Source: Flavobacteriales bacterium (lineage in GTDB: Bacteria; Bacteroidota; Bacteroidia; Flavobacteriales_F; PHOS-HE28). Taken from it: a DNA stretch of 6,941 nt. This document shows, one piece after another, positions 1 through 5,690 of the stretch. A program made the translations under genes and the position numbers. Location of the stretch: NCBI GenBank assembly GCA_024640205.1, contig JAHEFL010000082.1:1-6941 (forward strand). Reading direction: 5' to 3'. Numbering within the stretch: position 1 is the stretch's first letter; every line of letters begins with the position of its first letter. Under the pieces are notes generated by a model that saw nothing but the letters and a program-made list of their open reading frames with translations, did not search any database and was not told the origin of the DNA.

Positions 1-1016
1 TCAGCGGTATCAAGACCGCCAGTGAGGTGAAGGTGGGTGATACGATCACGCACAAGGACCGTCCTTGTGCAGAGGCCATCAAGGGCTTTGAGAACGTGAA
101 GCCCATGGTCTGGGCCGGTATTTTCCCGGTGGATACGGATGATTACGAGGAGTTGCGCGATGCCATGGAAAAGCTGCAACTCAACGATGCCAGCCTTACA
201 TGGACCCCGGAGAGCAGCGCTGCGTTGGGTTTCGGATTCCGATGCGGATTCCTGGGGCTGCTGCATATGGAGATCATCCAGGAGCGCCTGGAGCGTGAGT
301 TCGACATGACGGTGATCACCACCGTACCCAACGTGGGCTATGTGGTGACCCGGACCAATGGTGAGGTGCTGGAGGTGCACAACCCGAGCGAGCTACCCGA
401 TGTGATGCATATCGATACGATCGAGGAACCATACATCAAGGCGCAGGTGATCACCAAGGCGGAGTACACGGGAGCCATCATGACCCTCTGTATCGACAAG
501 CGAGGTATGCTGATCGGACAGAACTACCTCACCACCGATCGCGTGGAACTCACTTTCGAATTACCGCTGGGTGAAGTGGTCTTCGATTTCTATGACAAGC
601 TGAAGTCCATTTCTCGCGGCTACGCAAGCTTCGATTACCACCCGATCGGCATGCGCGAGAGCGACCTGATCAAATTGGACATCCTTCTGAACAGCGAAAA
701 GGTGGATGCGCTCAGCGCCCTGATCCATCGTGATCACGCGCATGAACTGGGCAAGAAGATGTGCAGCAAGCTGAAGGAGCTGCTACCCCGACAGCAGTTC
801 GACATTCCCATTCAGGCTGCCATCGGGGCCAAGATCGTGGCCCGTGAAACTGTGAAAGCGCTTCGCAAGGATGTGACAGCGAAATGCTATGGCGGTGATA
901 TCAGCCGTAAGCGTAAGCTGCTGGAGAAGCAGAAGGAGGGGAAGAAGCGTATGCGGCAGGTGGGTAGCGTGGAAGTGCCACAGCAGGCATTCCTGGCGGT
1001 GTTAAAGCTCGACTAG
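1..1016 (+). CDS. lepA: Elongation factor 4 (LepA), 3' part, cut by left edge
   Basis: C-terminal 337 residues of the ribosome-associated GTPase EF4/LepA, a cytoplasmic translation factor proposed to act in back-translocation or in 30S subunit maturation. The reading frame is open to the left edge (first full codon at 3, reading [14 protein letters not shown]), so the GTG at 27 is an internal valine and not a start. About 260 residues, including the whole G domain, lie outside; family members are about 600 residues. Visible are the end of domain II, the domain III block [21 protein letters not shown], a domain V-like segment ([19 protein letters not shown]), and the LepA-specific C-terminal domain with [40 protein letters not shown] and the tail [15 protein letters not shown]. 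This C-terminal domain separates it from EF-G and TypA. No damage is seen. It converges with the minus-strand gene ending at 1093. Confidence 0.97.
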   Translation, partial: SGIKTASEVKVGDTITHKDRPCAEAIKGFENVKPMVWAGIFPVDTDDYEELRDAMEKLQLNDASLTWTPESSAALGFGFRCGFLGLLHMEIIQERLEREFDMTVITTVPNVGYVVTRTNGEVLEVHNPSELPDVMHIDTIEEPYIKAQVITKAEYTGAIMTLCIDKRGMLIGQNYLTTDRVELTFELPLGEVVFDFYDKLKSISRGYASFDYHPIGMRESDLIKLDILLNSEKVDALSALIHRDHAHELGKKMCSKLKELLPRQQFDIPIQAAIGAKIVARETVKALRKDVTAKCYGGDISRKRKLLEKQKEGKKRMRQVGSVEVPQQAFLAVLKLD

Positions 1017-1051
1017 GCGTCGGTACGGATCGAACCCCGCAGCGGTGAACG

Positions 1052-1088
1052 TCCGGTCCTTTTCAACCGGTCAAAGGAAACTCCCGGA
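1052..1088. other. Interrupted inverted repeat between two convergent genes
   Basis: Outer arms TCCGG (1052-1056) and CCGGA (1084-1088) enclose inner arms TCCTTT (1057-1062) and AAAGGA (1073-1078), with a loop containing the palindrome ACCGGT. It lies in the 76-bp gap between the stops of lepA and the minus-strand barrel gene, where a bidirectional terminator would be expected. Neither side has a run of T after the stem, so intrinsic termination is only a possibility. Confidence 0.3.
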
Positions 1089-1092
1089 GTGA

Positions 1093-1755
1093 TCACCGTC
1101 CTGCCGGGGCTGGTCTTGATCCTCCGCCGGACATGCCGATCGCGATGCCTCCCATGAAGGCGAATTGATAGATGGTGCTGTACGTGCTCACCCCCGCACC
1201 TGCGCCGCCCGTTCCGAAATACAATCCACCTCCTGCACCTTGTATCGGGCTTAACACCTGCGCTCCTAAACGGATCCCGAACCGTTCATTGGGACTGATC
1301 AGGAGGCCCAACCTTCCGCCAAACGCGAACTTGGTGTTCGATCCATAATCGGAACTCATCCATGCTGCACCCAACAGGATACCACCATACCCCTTCACCA
1401 CCTCGCTCAGCGGGGCATAACCCAGCCCCCCAAGCATCGCATAGTTCACGGAAACATCGGTCTCATTCCTTGAAAACGTCGATTGTATATAACCTGTGGT
1501 TGCCTGATTCTGGTAATACAGTTCAACTGCTTTGTTCGGCCGTACCTCGAACTCGAGGCCAGCGCCGAAATGAGCACTTTCATTGACCGCGGCCTCTTGG
1601 TAAGTAAAGCCGTTGTACGTTCCGCTCAATGAAAAGCGATCTTTGAAAGTATAGCCACCATACAGGTTCAATCGCATCGTTTGCGCGCTCATTTCAGAGC
1701 AAAAAAGAACGAGAGCGGCGATCGTCGTGAAGGTGTTGAACCGGGAAGAGATCAT
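1093..1755 (-). CDS. Small outer-membrane beta-barrel-like protein with signal peptide
   Basis: Predicted 220-residue exported protein of unknown role. I chose the ATG at 1755 because it opens directly into a signal peptide (MISSRFNTFTTIAALVLFCS, with likely cleavage after SAQ near residue 25). The frame stays open upstream to 1887, but that extension overlaps the divergent sigma gene and does not resemble a secretion signal. The mature part is a series of short alternating aromatic/glycine strands: LNLYGGYTF (29-37), FGAGLEFEV (63-71), AVELYYQNQ (76-84), NYAMLGGLGYA (104-114), GYGGILLGAAW (122-132), FAFGGRLGLLI (143-153), FGIRLGAQVL (159-168) and YQFAFMGGIAIGM (196-208). This suits a small 8-stranded outer-membrane barrel (OmpW/OmpX-like or OMP_b-brl class). 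A glycine-rich stretch (172-189) and a Pro/Gly tail (GGGSRPAPAGR) are unusual, since such proteins normally end in an aromatic residue. It is divergent from the ECF sigma gene and could belong to its regulon; that is inference. Confidence 0.8.
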   Translation of the reverse strand: MISSRFNTFTTIAALVLFCSEMSAQTMRLNLYGGYTFKDRFSLSGTYNGFTYQEAAVNESAHFGAGLEFEVRPNKAVELYYQNQATTGYIQSTFSRNETDVSVNYAMLGGLGYAPLSEVVKGYGGILLGAAWMSSDYGSNTKFAFGGRLGLLISPNERFGIRLGAQVLSPIQGAGGGLYFGTGGAGAGVSTYSTIYQFAFMGGIAIGMSGGGSRPAPAGR

Positions 1756-1867
1756 GAACGGTTGGGTATGTATGTTCCTGGAAAGCCGGAAAGATAGAGT
1801 TTGAACACGATCGTAACTTTCGCTCAAGTGGTTCGTCCCATTAATTGAAATAGGGCTCCTCACCCTG
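1756..1867. promoter_or_regulatory. Divergent intergenic region, probable promoters for barrel gene and ECF sigma gene
   Basis: The 112 bp between the two divergent starts must hold both promoters. On the minus strand TATCTTTC (complement of 1789-1796) resembles the Bacteroidota -7 box TAnnTTTG and would give a leader of about 27 nt. On the plus strand TAACTTTC (1814-1821) is similar and would give a leader of about 40 nt before the sigma start. Neither has a convincing TTTG -33 box at 17-20 bp spacing: the TTTG at 1800-1803 is only 10 bp from the plus-strand box. The boxes are therefore weak or recognised by another sigma factor. No Shine-Dalgarno motif precedes either start. Confidence 0.3.
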
Positions 1868-2353
1868 ATGGACGTAGACGAATACAATACGGCTGTTGAC
1901 CTTTTTGCGGATGGTATCCACCGTTTCGCGGTGAAGCATTTGCGTGACGTGGACCTGGCAAAGGATGTGGTACAGGAAAGCTTCGCGCGATTGTGGACGA
2001 AGGTTGATCAGGTTGATGCCACCAAGGTCAAGAGCTACCTGTTCACCACCGCCCATCATGTGATCGTTGATATGGTCCGTAAGGGAGGGCGTAGTACACG
2101 GATGGAGGATCATCATGCACATATCCAGGCTACGAGCCAGTCGCAGCCCGACCTGAAGGAGGTGCTTGATGCCGCACTGGCCACGTTACCGCCTATCCAG
2201 CGCAGCGTGGTGCTGCTCCGTGATCTGGAGGGATACAGTTATGAGGAGATCGCGGAACTCACGTTGCTCAACTTGTCCCAGGTGAAGGTGTACATCTATC
2301 GAGGACGAACCGCATTGAAGAATTACCTCGGCCAACTCGATCTCGTGATATGA
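1868..2353 (+). CDS. ECF-type RNA polymerase sigma-70 factor
   Basis: 161-residue group 4 (extracytoplasmic function) sigma factor that would direct core RNA polymerase to a small regulon. Region 2 spans about residues 11-75, with DVDLAKDVVQESFARLWTK (27-45) and the helix KVKSYLFTTAHHVIVDMVRK (53-72), matching the 2.1-2.4 pattern in which an acidic D.A.D..Q..F..LW block precedes the -10 recognition helix. A short linker (73-97) leads to region 4 (about 98-154): ALATLPPIQRSVVLLRDLEG, then the helix-turn-helix YSYEEIAELTLLNLSQVKVYIYRGRTAL. The SQVKVYIYRGR form of the recognition helix is typical of Bacteroidota ECFs. There is no region 1.1 or 3, and the length is normal for the class. The ATG at 1868 starts just before region 2. 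Its TGA overlaps the next gene's ATG (ATGA at 2350-2353), implying translational coupling to its likely regulator. The signal and target genes cannot be read from sequence. Confidence 0.95.
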   Translation: MDVDEYNTAVDLFADGIHRFAVKHLRDVDLAKDVVQESFARLWTKVDQVDATKVKSYLFTTAHHVIVDMVRKGGRSTRMEDHHAHIQATSQSQPDLKEVLDAALATLPPIQRSVVLLRDLEGYSYEEIAELTLLNLSQVKVYIYRGRTALKNYLGQLDLVI

Positions 2354-3687
2354 CCGAACGGATCGACCATACTAATTATGAGGCGTGGTTGCTTGATCGC
2401 GCTGAGGGGAATCTGGATCCCGGTCAGGAAGCGGCCCTGGAAGCATTCCTCTTGGCCAATCCGCACCTTGAGATCGAACAGGACGAGCTACCGACCGTGA
2501 GCAGTGAAGACCCCTCCTTGAGGCCATTGGAGAAGGATGAACTGCATCGTACCCTGCCCCCTTCAGGACCGCCCACCCACGCGAACATCGAGGATTACCT
2601 GATCGCATCATTGGAGGGCGATCTGAGCAACGAGCAACGCGTTGCTCTTGGTGCGTTCTTGGAGGCCAATGGGAAGTACGAGCGGATGGAGAAGCTGTAC
2701 GCATTGGGTCGTGTGGAGCGTGTCCCTTGGACACCGGTCAAGTTCAACGAATTGTACCGCCAACTTCCTCCTTCAGGAATGCCGGATCGGTCAAGGTTGG
2801 ATGACTTCCTCGTGGCCCGGTTGGAAGGGGACCTGGACCTTGAGCAGGAAGCAGCACTCGAACAATTGCTTTTGAACGATGCGGAAGCACAGCGATCCTG
2901 GAAGTTGACCCAGGCTTCAAAGTTACCGGGAGAGTTGCTGCCCTTCCCGGATAAGGGATCGCTCAAGAAAGGTGGTAAAGTGATCGCCCTTCATCGTCCG
3001 CAATGGACCGCAGGTCTCCGTGTAGCGGCCATGGTCGCGCTCTTGTTCTCGGTTACGGTCTGGTACATGCTACGAGAGCCTCGGGTCGACACGAGGCTGG
3101 TGGTCAACCCTGTGATGACCGATACGCTTCCGGTCGTGGACGTTGGCTCTGATGGGCTTCGCCCAGGGAGCGATGCGAGTGAAATGGCATCCAAGCCGGG
3201 ACCGGGATCCGCAGATCTGATGGGCCCCGGTACCGCGCCGGGGTCAACGAATGTGAAGGGATCGGTCCGCAGCATCCCATCAGATCGGAAGGGAGACTCC
3301 GATGAACCCATTGTAAGGGAACAAATTCCTTTGATGGCATCCGTCGAAGTGGAACCTACAAGCCGTGGGGTCGGCCCCCGCTCCTTGTTGCCGGCAGGGC
3401 CGGGGCCAGCAGTGGACCTCGCGCCCGAGGGTGACGCATACGCATACTCCGAGGATGAGGGGGTGCGCTGGTCCGCATTCCTGGTTGGAAAACTGAGGAA
3501 GGAAGTGCTGGACTCGGAGGATACACGCCCCCTGGATATGGATGACGCTGTAGCGTTCGTGGATAAAGGCCTGCGAAGCGCGGGAGCAGGTCACGCCGGA
3601 CTTTCACTGGAAAAGGACGGGCAAGGCGGGATCCGGCGCTTTGACCTCCGCCTGGGCAGGAATTTGGAGATCGCCGCGCGTCGCTAG
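2350..3687 (+). CDS. Single-pass membrane protein, putative anti-sigma factor with three 70-residue N-terminal repeats
   Basis: 445-residue protein coupled to the ECF sigma gene by a 4-bp overlap, the usual place for the cognate anti-sigma factor. Residues 10-207 are three tandem units with exact 70-residue spacing: EAWLLDRAEG (11-20), EDYLIASLEG (81-90) and DDFLVARLEG (151-160), each followed by an acidic helix (QEAALEAFLLAN, QRVALGAFLEAN, QEAALEQLLLND). Units 1 and 2 share L(H/Y)R(T/Q)LPPSG at 65-73 and 135-143; unit 3 is degenerate there (LKK at 205-207). A hydrophobic helix (about 223-240, LRVAAMVALLFSVTVWYM) follows basic residues, suggesting N-in topology. The periplasmic part has a Pro/Gly/Ser-rich linker (about 262-360), then a compact C-terminal region (about 367-445, VRWSAFLVGKLRKEVL to FDLRLGRNLEIAARR). 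The protein has no cysteine, so it cannot be a zinc (HxxxCxxC) anti-sigma domain. The anti-sigma role is inferred from position and topology; the repeats match no family I can name. Confidence 0.85.
   Translation: MTERIDHTNYEAWLLDRAEGNLDPGQEAALEAFLLANPHLEIEQDELPTVSSEDPSLRPLEKDELHRTLPPSGPPTHANIEDYLIASLEGDLSNEQRVALGAFLEANGKYERMEKLYALGRVERVPWTPVKFNELYRQLPPSGMPDRSRLDDFLVARLEGDLDLEQEAALEQLLLNDAEAQRSWKLTQASKLPGELLPFPDKGSLKKGGKVIALHRPQWTAGLRVAAMVALLFSVTVWYMLREPRVDTRLVVNPVMTDTLPVVDVGSDGLRPGSDASEMASKPGPGSADLMGPGTAPGSTNVKGSVRSIPSDRKGDSDEPIVREQIPLMASVEVEPTSRGVGPRSLLPAGPGPAVDLAPEGDAYAYSEDEGVRWSAFLVGKLRKEVLDSEDTRPLDMDDAVAFVDKGLRSAGAGHAGLSLEKDGQGGIRRFDLRLGRNLEIAARR
2377..2970 (+). repeat. Three tandem protein-level repeats (210 bp / 70 residues each, third one decayed)
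   Basis: Units at about 2377-2586, 2587-2796 and 2797-2970 encode residues 10-79, 80-149 and 150-207 of the putative anti-sigma factor. The alignment needs no gaps: Gly20/90/160, the LEG/AEG turn, the Q..AL....L...... helix, and Leu65/135/205 with a nearby basic residue all fall at multiples of 70. At the DNA level the units have diverged clearly, for example in the codons used for LPPSG, so the duplication is old and the protein pattern has been kept by selection. Confidence 0.8.
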
Positions 3688-3903
3688 TCGAGCGGTCCGG
3701 TACGATCATTTCGTCCGATCATGTCCGACGGTCGCGATCCGTGCAGGATCTCAATGCATCGGGTGCATTTCCAGCGCGTTCTGATGTCCATGGCACCGCT
3801 CAACCCGACCCTCGTGCCGTTCATCACGATCTGAGCGTGATACTGTAACTACAGCCACTCTCGCTCCGTCCTATGGACACTAACCCATCAAACCAATAGC
3901 ACC
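3688..3903. other. Intergenic region with several short inverted repeats
   Basis: 216 bp without a credible ORF or RNA gene that I recognise. It contains AATGCA-TCGGG-TGCATT (3753-3769), GGCAC/GTGCC (3792-3796 and 3814-3818), ATCACG-ATCTGAG-CGTGAT (3823-3841) and CTGTA-AC-TACAG (3843-3854). The first could end transcription of the membrane-protein gene, but it has only TTT after it. The later ones lie 50-110 nt before the next start and could be leader structure or operator sites. No good TTTG/TAnnTTTG pair is visible. The start at 3904 is preceded by an A/C-rich stretch (CAAACCAATAGCACC) and no Shine-Dalgarno motif. Confidence 0.35.
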
Positions 3904-4284
3904 ATGAAAAACAAGATCACCCGGAGCGCGCTGCTGATCGCCGCGGTGCTCACTTTTGGGTTCACGCAAGCTGCGGAGCCCGTTCGAGCGAACAGCAATA
4001 GCGCCAAGCGCACCGCACTGGAGCGCACTCTGGATCGTGCATTGAGCAAGCACCTTTCCTATCCTCAAGGATCGAAGGAGGACATGAACGGCGAAGTGTA
4101 TGTAAGCTTCGTTGTGGACCTGAACGGCGACCTCGAAGTACTCGATTGCAAGTCGACCAACACGGCGTTGAAGGAATACGTCCTGCGCAAATTGGCGCGG
4201 GTGAACGTGGGGCTCAATCCGGACGGTATCTGGAAAACCTCGCACTTCAGAATAGCGTTCCATCCGGAAAAGGGCACCACTTGA
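3904..4284 (+). CDS. Small exported protein with TonB C-terminal-like domain
   Basis: 126-residue protein. Residues 1-23 form a signal peptide or uncleaved N-terminal anchor (MKNKITRSALLIAAVLTFGF, likely cut after TQA). After a short helical, basic spacer (31-49), residues 50-120 follow the beta-alpha-beta pattern of the TonB C-terminal domain: HLSYPQGS, then NGEVYVSFVVDLNGDLEVLDCKS (a paired hairpin like GxVxVxFxVdxdGxl), a helix LKEYVLRKLARV (89-100), and a last strand SHFRIAFHP (113-121). It has no long proline-rich spacer and is about half the size of classical TonB, so it cannot easily span the periplasm. It may be a soluble or inner-membrane-anchored TonB-CTD-like protein that binds a peptide or strand of an envelope partner. 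The single mature cysteine (C82) has no obvious mate. It sits between the sigma/anti-sigma pair and an outer-membrane barrel, and an intrinsic terminator follows its stop. The fold assignment is moderate; the function is unknown. Confidence 0.8.
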   Translation: MKNKITRSALLIAAVLTFGFTQAAEPVRANSNSAKRTALERTLDRALSKHLSYPQGSKEDMNGEVYVSFVVDLNGDLEVLDCKSTNTALKEYVLRKLARVNVGLNPDGIWKTSHFRIAFHPEKGTT

Positions 4285-4305
4285 TCGCCGAACAGGACAC
4301 CCAGG

Positions 4306-4340
4306 AAAAGTGCCCCGATGTCGGGGCACTTTTCTTTTTT
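4306..4340 (+). terminator. Strong rho-independent terminator
   Basis: A perfect inverted repeat, AAAAGTGCCCCGA (4306-4318) and TCGGGGCACTTTT (4321-4333), is followed by C and six T (4335-4340). It begins 22 nt after the stop of the TonB-CTD-like gene. The A-tract before the stem and T-tract after it could make it work in both directions, but no minus-strand gene ends here. It implies that the barrel gene starting at 4396 has its own promoter or depends on read-through. Confidence 0.92.
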
Positions 4341-4395
4341 GGATCTGCCTGTAACATCCATTGCTCCAGTTCGTCCTACTTGAAAACAGAACATC

Positions 4396-5490
4396 ATGCG
4401 CCTCTTGCTCATTCTTCCGGTCCTCCTTTTCCATACCGTAATTATGGCACAGCCGGACACGCTCGTGATACCGATGCCTCCTGTGGAACCGATGTCACCA
4501 GCAGCCCCTGCTCCAACTCAACCACCTACACCTCCTGCTCCGCCGTCACCCAAGGCGAATGCTGACAGTACAGTACTTGAGGAAGGACTGGATGGCGATC
4601 ACCGCTTGGAGCTAGGCATCGGGAAGGGAAAGGGAGTGTATGCCGAGGTGAAGCCCGTTAACGACCCACAGGGTCAAGCTGAGGGTGATACGATCAAGAT
4701 CACTACGAAGAACAAATTGATCCGGATCATTACCGAGGATCGGGAGATCAAACCAGAGGATATTGACGTGGAACAACGGATCCAGGATGCAAGGGTCAAG
4801 CGCCGTAATCAATTCACATACTGGTCCGGACTTGACCTCGGTTTCAATACCCTGCTGGGTCCTGATGGGGATGCTGACCTGGACCCTGATGCTGACTTCA
4901 TGCAGATCGAAAACGGACGCTCCCGGTTTTTCGCGATCAACTTCATGGAGCGGAAATTCGAGTTCGGAAGTCATCATGTGGGCCTCACCACAGGGCTGGG
5001 GCTTGAGTTCCTTTCCTACCACTTGACGAATAATGTTCAGCTTGCCTATGATGCCGACTCCACCTTCGGGATACCGATCGAGGACTATGAACTTCGGAAG
5101 AACAAGTTGGGAATGACGGGCCTGCGGCTGCCGCTAATGCTGGAGTTCAATACGAAGCGGGCACCCCTTCCAACCGAAGCCGAGATCCGCTCACGTACCG
5201 CATCCAGTGTTTCCAGAAAAGGGAATGTTCACATTGCCATGGGGGTGGTCGGGAGCTGGTACTTCGATACCATGTACAAGCAGAAATACAAGATCGATGG
5301 CGAGAACAGGAAGGATCGCTACAAAGGGGATCTCAACCTATTACCATACCGCGCTGCAGCAACGGTACGCGTGGGGTACGGCGGATTGAACCTGTTCGCT
5401 GAATATGGATTAACGGAGCTGTTCGAGGGTGGGAAGGGCCCTGCTTTGACGCCATTGAACATCGGTTTGACGATCATCGGGTTCAACTAG
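4396..5490 (+). CDS. Outer-membrane beta-barrel protein with proline-rich N-terminal segment
   Basis: 364-residue predicted outer-membrane protein. A signal peptide occupies residues 1-18 (MRLLLILPVLLFHTVIMA). A Pro/Ala-rich segment follows (27-53, with PPTPPAPPSP), then a periplasmic stretch containing DTIKITTKNKLIRIITED (98-115), and from about 141 a barrel: TYWSGLDLGFNTLL, FFAINFMERKFEF, HHVGLTTGLGLEFLSYHL, KNKLGMTGLRLPLMLEFNTK, GNVHIAMGVVGSWYF, YRAAATVRVGYGGLNLFAEYGLTELFEGGKG (as separate strands), ending NIGLTIIGFN. The order WSG-DLG-N, TGLGLEF, KLG-T-LRLPLMLEF and LFAEYGL..LF is one I recognise from a Bacteroidota porin-like family (OMP_b-brl/PorT-like) often encoded near ECF sigma genes. 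An acidic insert DGDADLDPDAD (157-167) could bind divalent metal. The ATG at 4396 directly begins the signal peptide; an A-rich AAAACAGAACATC precedes it. A role as sensor or target of the upstream sigma system is inference. Confidence 0.88.
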   Translation: MRLLLILPVLLFHTVIMAQPDTLVIPMPPVEPMSPAAPAPTQPPTPPAPPSPKANADSTVLEEGLDGDHRLELGIGKGKGVYAEVKPVNDPQGQAEGDTIKITTKNKLIRIITEDREIKPEDIDVEQRIQDARVKRRNQFTYWSGLDLGFNTLLGPDGDADLDPDADFMQIENGRSRFFAINFMERKFEFGSHHVGLTTGLGLEFLSYHLTNNVQLAYDADSTFGIPIEDYELRKNKLGMTGLRLPLMLEFNTKRAPLPTEAEIRSRTASSVSRKGNVHIAMGVVGSWYFDTMYKQKYKIDGENRKDRYKGDLNLLPYRAAATVRVGYGGLNLFAEYGLTELFEGGKGPALTPLNIGLTIIGFN

Positions 5491-5556
5491 CACCGCATTG
5501 TTGCTCCCACGAAATGGGGGTGACATCGTTCGGCGCGACGAGGGAGTTGGATCCTG

Positions 5557-5612
5557 AGGGCCGCATGTGGACGCACCGAGAGGTGGGCCGACATCGCGGC
5601 CCTTTCGTTTCT
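5557..5612 (+). terminator. Long hairpin, probable terminator of the barrel gene
   Basis: AGGGCCGC (5557-5564) pairs with GCGGCCCT (5596-5603). ATGT (5565-5568) extends the stem with ACAT (5591-5594) across one bulged C. The tip is CACC-GAGA-GGTG (5574-5585), a four-pair stem closed by a GNRA-type GAGA loop. TTTCGTTTCT follows (5603-5612), an imperfect T-rich tail. It lies 66 nt after the barrel gene's stop and just before the yebC promoter, so termination is the simplest reading. The weak tail leaves room for another RNA role. Confidence 0.55.
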
Positions 5613-5616
5613 CGTG

Positions 5617-5645
5617 TTCGCATCCGCTCCATGGGGCTATTTTTG
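5617..5645 (+). promoter_or_regulatory. Bacteroidota-type promoter for yebC
   Basis: TATTTTTG (5638-5645) is an exact match to the TAnnTTTG -7 box of the primary Bacteroidota sigma factor. TTCG at 5617-5620, 17 bp upstream, is one base from the TTTG -33 box. Transcription would start near 5652, giving a leader of about 40 nt before the ATG at 5691. The -7 box is also the loop of a short GGGGC/GCCCC inverted repeat (5633-5637 and 5648-5652). Confidence 0.55.
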
Positions 5646-5690
5646 TGGCCCCGAACGGAGGAACAATGTTCCGGTAAATCCACAGAAAGT

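Noticed and set aside
1756..1887. 44-residue N-terminal extension of the minus-strand barrel gene
   Set aside because: It overlaps the divergent sigma gene and would bury the signal peptide; the ATG at 1755 opens directly into a good signal peptide.
2632..2647. Perfect 16-bp palindrome GAGCAACGCGTTGCTC
   Set aside because: It lies inside the membrane-regulator coding region in a repeated acidic-helix segment; a chance event of this size is plausible in about 7 kb, and nothing around it suggests a site.
2595..3594. Several minus-strand open frames of 100-120 codons opposite the membrane-regulator gene
   Set aside because: They are antisense shadows of a GC-rich coding region, with low-complexity Ser/Arg/Pro-rich translations and no start context.
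4146..4565. 139-codon open frame crossing the terminator
   Set aside because: It overlaps two well-supported genes in another frame, reads through a strong terminator, and its product has no signal, domain or sensible composition.
5514..5690. 59-residue N-terminal extension of YebC in frame from the ATG at 5514
   Set aside because: It spans the predicted hairpin terminator and promoter, has no family resemblance, and YebC conservation starts exactly at the ATG at 5691.
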